DNA of 64,000 bases, from NCBI GenBank assembly GCA_027405735.1, contig JAPEHQ010000001.1:6882001-6946000 (forward strand). The letters are read 5' to 3'. Numbering within the stretch: the stretch's first letter is position 1; the number at the start of each line of letters is the position of its first letter. The notes under the pieces were generated by a model that ran no database searches, was not told the DNA's origin, and worked only from the letters and a program-made list of their open reading frames with translations. Both the position numbers and the translations under genes were made by a program. This document shows, in pieces, positions 58,992 through 64,000 of this stretch. Source of the DNA: Mucor racemosus. Lineage: Eukaryota > Mucoromycota > Mucoromycetes > Mucorales > Mucoraceae.

Positions 58992-59485
58992 CAGTTGTGA
59001 TTCGATTTAGTGGACTCAAAAATAAGGGATTTTCGATTTAAGGGAAATTTTGAAATCTCCCGTTTCTTTTTTCGTAATTTTACTGCCTAAATCAATTGAA
59101 TAGATTCAGTGGATAGTGGACAATTTCGTTTCTCCCAGTCTACTATATTAGTAAAACACAAATACCATTGGATAAAACTGTTTAGCCGGTAATAGCTTGA
59201 TCTGGAAGCCATAAAATTAAAAGAAATATGGAGATTAACCAAATCATGTGCCTAATTTACCTCAGTTTTTTATTAAATTTCTTGTTATCCTCTGTTTAAT
59301 TCAGTTGCTCAAATGTGAAAACCCTTTATTAACAATATTATTTAATACTATAAACTAGTAATGCCTTTTTATTCTCATTTTTTGAACCAATATTACGGAA
59401 AATGATTTATTCGATTTTGTGGAAAATTCGATTTGGTAAACACTTTTCTCCCTCCCAAAAATTTTAGTAAATCGAATCGCGACTG
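58992..59485. mobile_element. Pogo/Tigger-like non-autonomous TIR element, 494 bp, TA duplication
   Basis: The left end is CAGTTGTGATTCGATTTAGT; the right end read inward is CAGTCGCGATTCGATTTACT. Both are flanked by TA (58990-58991 and 59486-59487). CAGT-starting TIRs with TA duplication are typical of the pogo/Fot branch of Tc1/mariner. No transposase frame was found. It sits just after family E copy 5. Confidence 0.7.
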
Positions 59486-59628
59486 TACTTATTTTGCAAT
59501 GTTTAAAGGATATTCTAAAAATTTTTCAGTATGGGTTCAGCAATAAAAAAATGGCACGCTCCATTTCCAGACTATATAGTAACATCGAAAAAATTTCTTT
59601 TCAAAATTCAAGTTTACTTTACGAGTAG

Positions 59629-59662
59629 TATATATATATATATATAATATATATATATATAT
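59629..59662. repeat. (TA)n microsatellite
   Basis: Alternating TA with one interruption, about 30 bp before the CACTATAGCC end of A/B copy 4. Confidence 0.85.
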
Positions 59663-60203
59663 TCAGAGCTCAAATAAAAGTGCAAGGGAACACTATAGCC
59701 GACCTGTGTTGCACAATATGATTTCGTTGTGCCTATGTGGGCTACACACTATAGCCTGAGCTGTTGTGTCCATTTAATATGGCTAAAAGATAACAAGATG
59801 CACATGGGCACAACAAACGAAACTGCACACGAGCACAACGCTAACCCTGTATGTGCAGAATTATAGATTCTGTCTATGTGTATGACATTAATTCCATGTG
59901 TGCATAATAGTAGAATTGCCCATAAGCATATCATTATCCTTATTTGCGCATAATAATAAAATCTGACCATGAGCATAATGAGCTGACCGTATGCGTACAA
60001 ATTGGTTTGTACATGCGCATTGTGCCTTTCTCAAAATTCCATTGCATTTTTTACTGGAATGGGTTTTTAAATTACGTTTGCTATTATTAATATAGGTTAT
60101 AGACAATAATACAACTCAATACGTTGTTGTTGATGTAGAGCAATACATGCAAGAACAGATATATTTACAATTATTATCATCATTTGTAAATATGTTTATA
60201 GCT

Positions 60204-60645
60204 TGTTGTAAATGTATGTAATAAAGAAAGATAAGTACGTGAGAATTGGTCAATCTTTATTAAATATAAAAACGAGATGGGGAAATCAAATGAAGGGTGA
60301 ATGTCTACTGCTATTTATATTTGATTTAAGGATTGCTTACACACCTGTCTAGAACAGTGTTCTCATACTAAAATTTAGTGTCAATCCTCACTTATGCTAA
60401 TGTAATTATATTTAGATATAGATGATCAGTCTAAAGTCTTTAGCTGCTCTTGGCAACACTAATTATTAATATTCTTTACTTTCTATCTTTTATTGTAAGT
60501 CTAGATTATCAGAACTTAGCTTATGTGATTATCAGGGTAATCATTTACAGTGTTTATATGACACATATGCTAAATATGTTAAGGCATAGTTTATTGTCAT
60601 ATTTAAACTACGATTTAAGGTACATTTATATATGCAAATACAACA
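60204..60645. mobile_element. Solo LTR, 442 bp, TSD TAGCT
   Basis: It begins TGTTGTAAATG and ends AAATACAACA (perfect 7-bp inverted ends TGTTGTA/TACAACA). It is flanked by TAGCT at 60199-60203 and 60646-60650. It contains 'aataaagaaag' near its left end. A/B copy 3 keeps the uninterrupted target 'tatagcta' near 43736. Confidence 0.85.
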
Positions 60646-60695
60646 TAGCTTTTAAGGTGACAGCAACAATGGTTTTTGCTCGATCTTAAACTTAA

Positions 60696-61594
60696 CGTGC
60701 CACCAGCTTTAAACCTGCACAAATTTTAACTTTTTTTAAGAGCTATCAACTCACCCAAAACTAACGATACAATAAAAAAAATCCATAACAATCATTATTT
60801 AAACCTTTGTAAACAATTGTTATGGCTCGAATACTTAATTTTACTATAAAATCATTCTGTTGATAGCCCTTGAAAATAGACGGTATTTCAAAATTTAAGC
60901 TGTGTGCTCTTAGGTGAGGGTAACTTTTGAAACAAGGATACTCTGTGACACATAACCTCCTTACCTTAAACCCAGCTTACGTAAGCAATGCGTGAAATCA
61001 GCATTTTCGCTATCAACTTTCCGAAAAATAAAGATATAATAAATCAGAGCCATAACAATCATTATTTAAACCTTTGTGAACAATTATTATGACTTTAATA
61101 GTTATTTTTATTATAAAATCATTTTACTGATACCCAAAGTACCATTGCGAATGCAATTGGATCAAAATGTACTGTGGTGCTGCCAAGAGGAAAGCTCGTT
61201 TGCGATGTGACTATACATTCAAGTCTCTGGAGGAAAACATCCATTCTTTTCTGGATACCTCTGGTAACCTGACTCAAATCAGACATTATTTCAGAAGGTC
61301 GATGGACTACATCGAAGCTTATAGCAAATGTAGAGAAGTTGTCCAAGAAGTTAAGAAATTTGTCAAAAAAAATATTTATCTCACAGAAAATTTAGAATTC
61401 CTAAAGATTTGTTATAAAAATAAAATGTTTGTTTAAACTTATTATACTTCTCAATCTCTCAAATAACAAATGAGCTACATTATCTGCCATGAGATGCCTC
61501 CAAAAAAAATATATATATTGAAATGGCGGAGTTCCAAAATAAATAAAAATTGAAACAAAATTAAAGTTTACACAGATTTAAAGCTGGTGGCACG
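60696..61594. mobile_element. TTAA-flanked TIR DNA transposon remnant, 899 bp
   Basis: Both ends read CGTGCCACCAGCTTTAAA inward (18 bp exact, then partial similarity to about 35 bp). They are flanked by TTAA at 60692-60695 and 61595-61598. A/B copy 2 shows the empty site ('cataaacttaaataacac' near 38130). Inside are two ~110-bp direct repeats (about 60755-60865 and 61028-61135), each containing a CCATAACAAT/ATTGTTATGG-type inverted word, and a transposase remnant (61140-61436). Confidence 0.82.
61140..61436 (+). pseudogene. C-terminal remnant of a DDE transposase
   Basis: The readable frame runs YHCECNWIKMYCGAAKRKAR, then LKSLEENIHSFLD and RHYFRRSMDYIEAYSK. In intact relatives the segment has the form YHCxxNxIExxWGxAKR, with the Glu as the last catalytic acid. 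Here Glu is replaced by Lys and Trp by Cys, so the protein is truncated and inactive. The family assignment rests on this motif only. Confidence 0.5.
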
Positions 61595-63159
61595 TTAAAC
61601 AACACTTACTGCTTAAATTTATATGCAAGCCAAATCTAAAATTATACGGTAGATTTTACTTTATCACACATAAAATTTAAACGAATTATCCTTCTTTAAA
61701 CTGACTATTTTAGCTTACAATTGTCAGCTGTAAAAAGATTTGTTTTTACGTATAGTTACGATCAAAACTGTGGTTATTATGCATGACATTAGATTATTCT
61801 TTTTTTTTGTTTCTATATTATTTGAAATTTTATCACGTTTCTGGAACATTTCGTGGGTTTGGAGCCAGTTCTAGCTTTTCATTGAGTAGATATAAATATC
61901 ATGATGGCCCTCGATTTGATCTGTTAATTATCAAGAAATACGTCCAAGAATACAGCAGTAAATAATGATATTTGATCTTAGAATGCGACTAAATGAAAAT
62001 ATCAGTCTCTAATATAACGGCTGCTACCTATATTAAGAATATTAATTCTTATGTTAGCATGCGTCGTATTCAGGATAAAAAAAGAAAAGAATACCAGATT
62101 GATAATAGTCTGATATGCCTTATCAAACGGTGAATTTATCCTTGGAATATGAAAACAAAAAGAGAGAAACAACACAACACGTAGAAAAGGATTTTCAAGG
62201 CTTTACATTATTTAGCGCAATTAAAACCTGCTAAATTGCTCATTTCAGTCATTGTAAAAGCAGTATTACAGCGCATGAACCATAGATTAAACAAAATAAT
62301 AGCAAAATCTGTTATTATAGAAACATACATTTTTCTATTAGAAAAACTGTCTGCCATATCATACATTCATCAAAAAATCGCAAAAGCGAGCCTGTAGAGC
62401 GACGCCGTAATTGAGCATAGCAAGATTGAACGGCTAAGTCTCTTATACTATGGTCTATATTTAAGTATTAAATAAAAATGCGTCTTTTTTTTTTACTTTT
62501 CTTATATTTAACCACGTACGGTCTGAAAATTCAGTTTTTTTAGCAGACATTTTCGGGGCTCATTTCATCCTTACCAACACTCATGATTTTGATCAAAAAA
62601 AAGAAAAATCAAATTTTGATCCCAAAATCGACGTTTAAATGTACTACATTATGAGAGAAAATTGTAACCATGACTAATACACATTTTATAAAAGCTTAAT
62701 ATTAAATATTAAGTAATGAAACTTTGTACTTTTGCCCCAAAAACGGTTTTTTGGTTAAAGGATTTTCATGTGATATTTTGCAATAAAAACGTTTGTTATT
62801 TTTTATTGAGTAAATAGAGCGCTAAATGTTGTGTATTTGTATATTTTTTGTTTTTATAATTGGTAGTATAATTCACTCTAGATTTGCAAAATCAGAAAAA
62901 AAAATTTAAAAAATGTCAAAATTGATGATCTGGACAAAAATAATTTTCTAAATTAATATTCTGCTTATAAGCCTTGTAAGTCTTAAAAATAAGAGATTTT
63001 ATAATACCTCAGAATTTTTTCAAGAACTTACGATGCTGTACCCACTTGATTCAAGCTTACTACTGTAAATCTTTATACATATTAATATTGTGTGGTAGTT
63101 TATTTGATGATAATATAGTCTTACATTATAATTATTGCGTTAGAGATAATTTAGATTGA

Positions 63160-63440
63160 GCTTTAGCCTTACCTCTCCAATATCATCACAAACATAAATA
63201 TGGCCATCGCTGGAACCTATTACCGCTTTTTTACCCTTTTTGTCCCAACAAGCTAATTTATTCAATGCTTTACCAGAACCAACTTAAGTACTTACAAATG
63301 GTTTCCCGGTATTTTCATTTAAATTCCATAAATTAAATTGACTGGTTATATCTACAGTAGTGTCAAACGTATCATCAGCACGCCTTATGATAAATGCCAA
63401 TCTAAACTTAGAAAAATTCCACTGTCATTGTTATAAAGTA
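63160..63440 (-). pseudogene. Captured dynein intermediate chain-like WD40 fragment (copy 4)
   Basis: The - strand reads LNKLA, then an extra triplet, WDKKGKKAVIGSSDGHIYV and a DIGE end disturbed by a small insertion. The upstream LWNLNxNTE piece is also recognisable. It is more decayed than copy 2. Confidence 0.5.
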
Positions 63441-64000
63441 AGCTATGAAAGGCTTGATTTTAAAAATACAGCAATTAAATAAAAATCAAGATGATACTAA
63501 TAATAGCATATGGTAAGTATTTAACATCTAAGTAAGTTTGACAAAGTATGCTTTTAAACCCTTTTAAAAATCTTGAAACAAACACAACGTCTTGGTCCTG
63601 TAATTTCTATCCATTAAAATATTGCAATTTTCACTACACAATGAATGCATCATTTATCTAGATTGACATTGATATACATTGTTGGGTATCAGCTTTTTAC
63701 CAGTTTTATTTTCTCTAATTATTCATTAATATCCGGTCATATTGAACGACGATTTGCAACACTGCCAAAAAAAAAGAATGAATGCTTTAAGAGTATTCTG
63801 TATTTCAAATTATGCGATTTAGTAGCAATTATTGCACTTAATTATGATTTTTGAACTTATTGATGTTAATCAGAATTATTAGTAGTACTTTCATTCGAAA
63901 AAAGTAAGCTTTGCTTTATACATCTACATTCACCCATTCAATAAATGACTGAGAGTTTATGGATAATACATACAATCTTATTTATAGAAAGAATAATAAT

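Larger units (their letters stand above)
59691..64000 (-). mobile_element. Family A/B long repeat, copy 4 (inverted; runs off the window)
   Basis: It starts CACTATAGCCGACC, followed by B (to about 60203), a solo LTR, a TTAA-flanked element, then A (61.6-63.13 kb), the captured WD40 fragment and the adjoining segment shared with copy 2 (63.44-63.95 kb = 39.96-40.45 kb). It continues beyond the window end. An open stretch at 63645-63854 lies in the shared segment and is not intact in copy 2. Confidence 0.65.

Noticed and set aside
63645..63854. 69-codon frame at the right edge
   Set aside because: It lies in the A/B-associated segment shared with 40.1-40.4 kb, where the frame is disrupted.

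Overview
The window looks like nuclear DNA of an early-diverging filamentous fungus, most likely Mucoromycota (Mucorales-like). The evidence is AT-rich sequence, protein genes split by many introns of roughly 45-110 nt (two of 200-239 nt in RPS6), a fungal gene set (copper-radical oxidase, fasciclin protein, RAS with CaaX box, Arp3, eIF4E, ribosomal proteins) and a chromodomain Ty3/gypsy element. The species cannot be named from sequence alone. All exon structures below were built by hand from GT/AG sites and reading-frame continuity.

The layout alternates gene islands with repeat blocks. Island 1 (2.2-11.9 kb) holds a mitochondrial-type Fe-S L-serine dehydratase (-), a type II membrane nucleotide pyrophosphatase/phosphodiesterase (+), a PC-esterase/TBL-like membrane protein (-) whose stop lies 7 bp from the previous gene's stop, and an 808-residue BTB-BACK-like protein (-). 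Island 2 (26.2-34.3 kb) holds a secreted, membrane-anchored protein with Lys/Arg-Ser and Thr-Glu/Asp repeats (+), a divergent pair of fasciclin-domain protein (-) and glyoxal-oxidase-type copper radical oxidase (+), and a TMEM184/OSTalpha-family membrane protein (+). Island 3 (46.5-58.3 kb) holds a putative 76-residue two-exon gene, RPS6 (-) divergent from eIF4E (+), RPS7 (+), RAS (+), an unrecognised protein rich in RRxS motifs (-) and Arp3 (+).

The repeat blocks (1-1.6, 12.4-26, 34.6-46.4 and 58.4-64 kb) form a nested mosaic. Family E (five copies) and a longer family A/B (four copies, ends beginning CACTACGGC or CACTATAGC) account for most of it. Inserted into these are: a full-length Ty3 chromovirus with LTRs that look identical by eye (14667-20991, target duplication GCGAT); several solo-LTR-like insertions with exact 5-bp target duplications (CATTG, CCCAT, ACCAA, ATTAA, TAGCT); a TTAA-flanked TIR element carrying a decayed transposase C-terminus; a TA-flanked pogo-like element; and a 3.9-kb inverted-arm (foldback) element with CACTA ends and a CTA duplication. 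Because the A/B copies are paralogous, several of these insertions have an empty site elsewhere in the same window.

The most unusual signal is that every A/B copy carries a decayed fragment of a host-like WD40 gene, best matching the C-terminal blades of cytoplasmic dynein intermediate chain. This looks like a gene fragment captured and multiplied by a mobile element.
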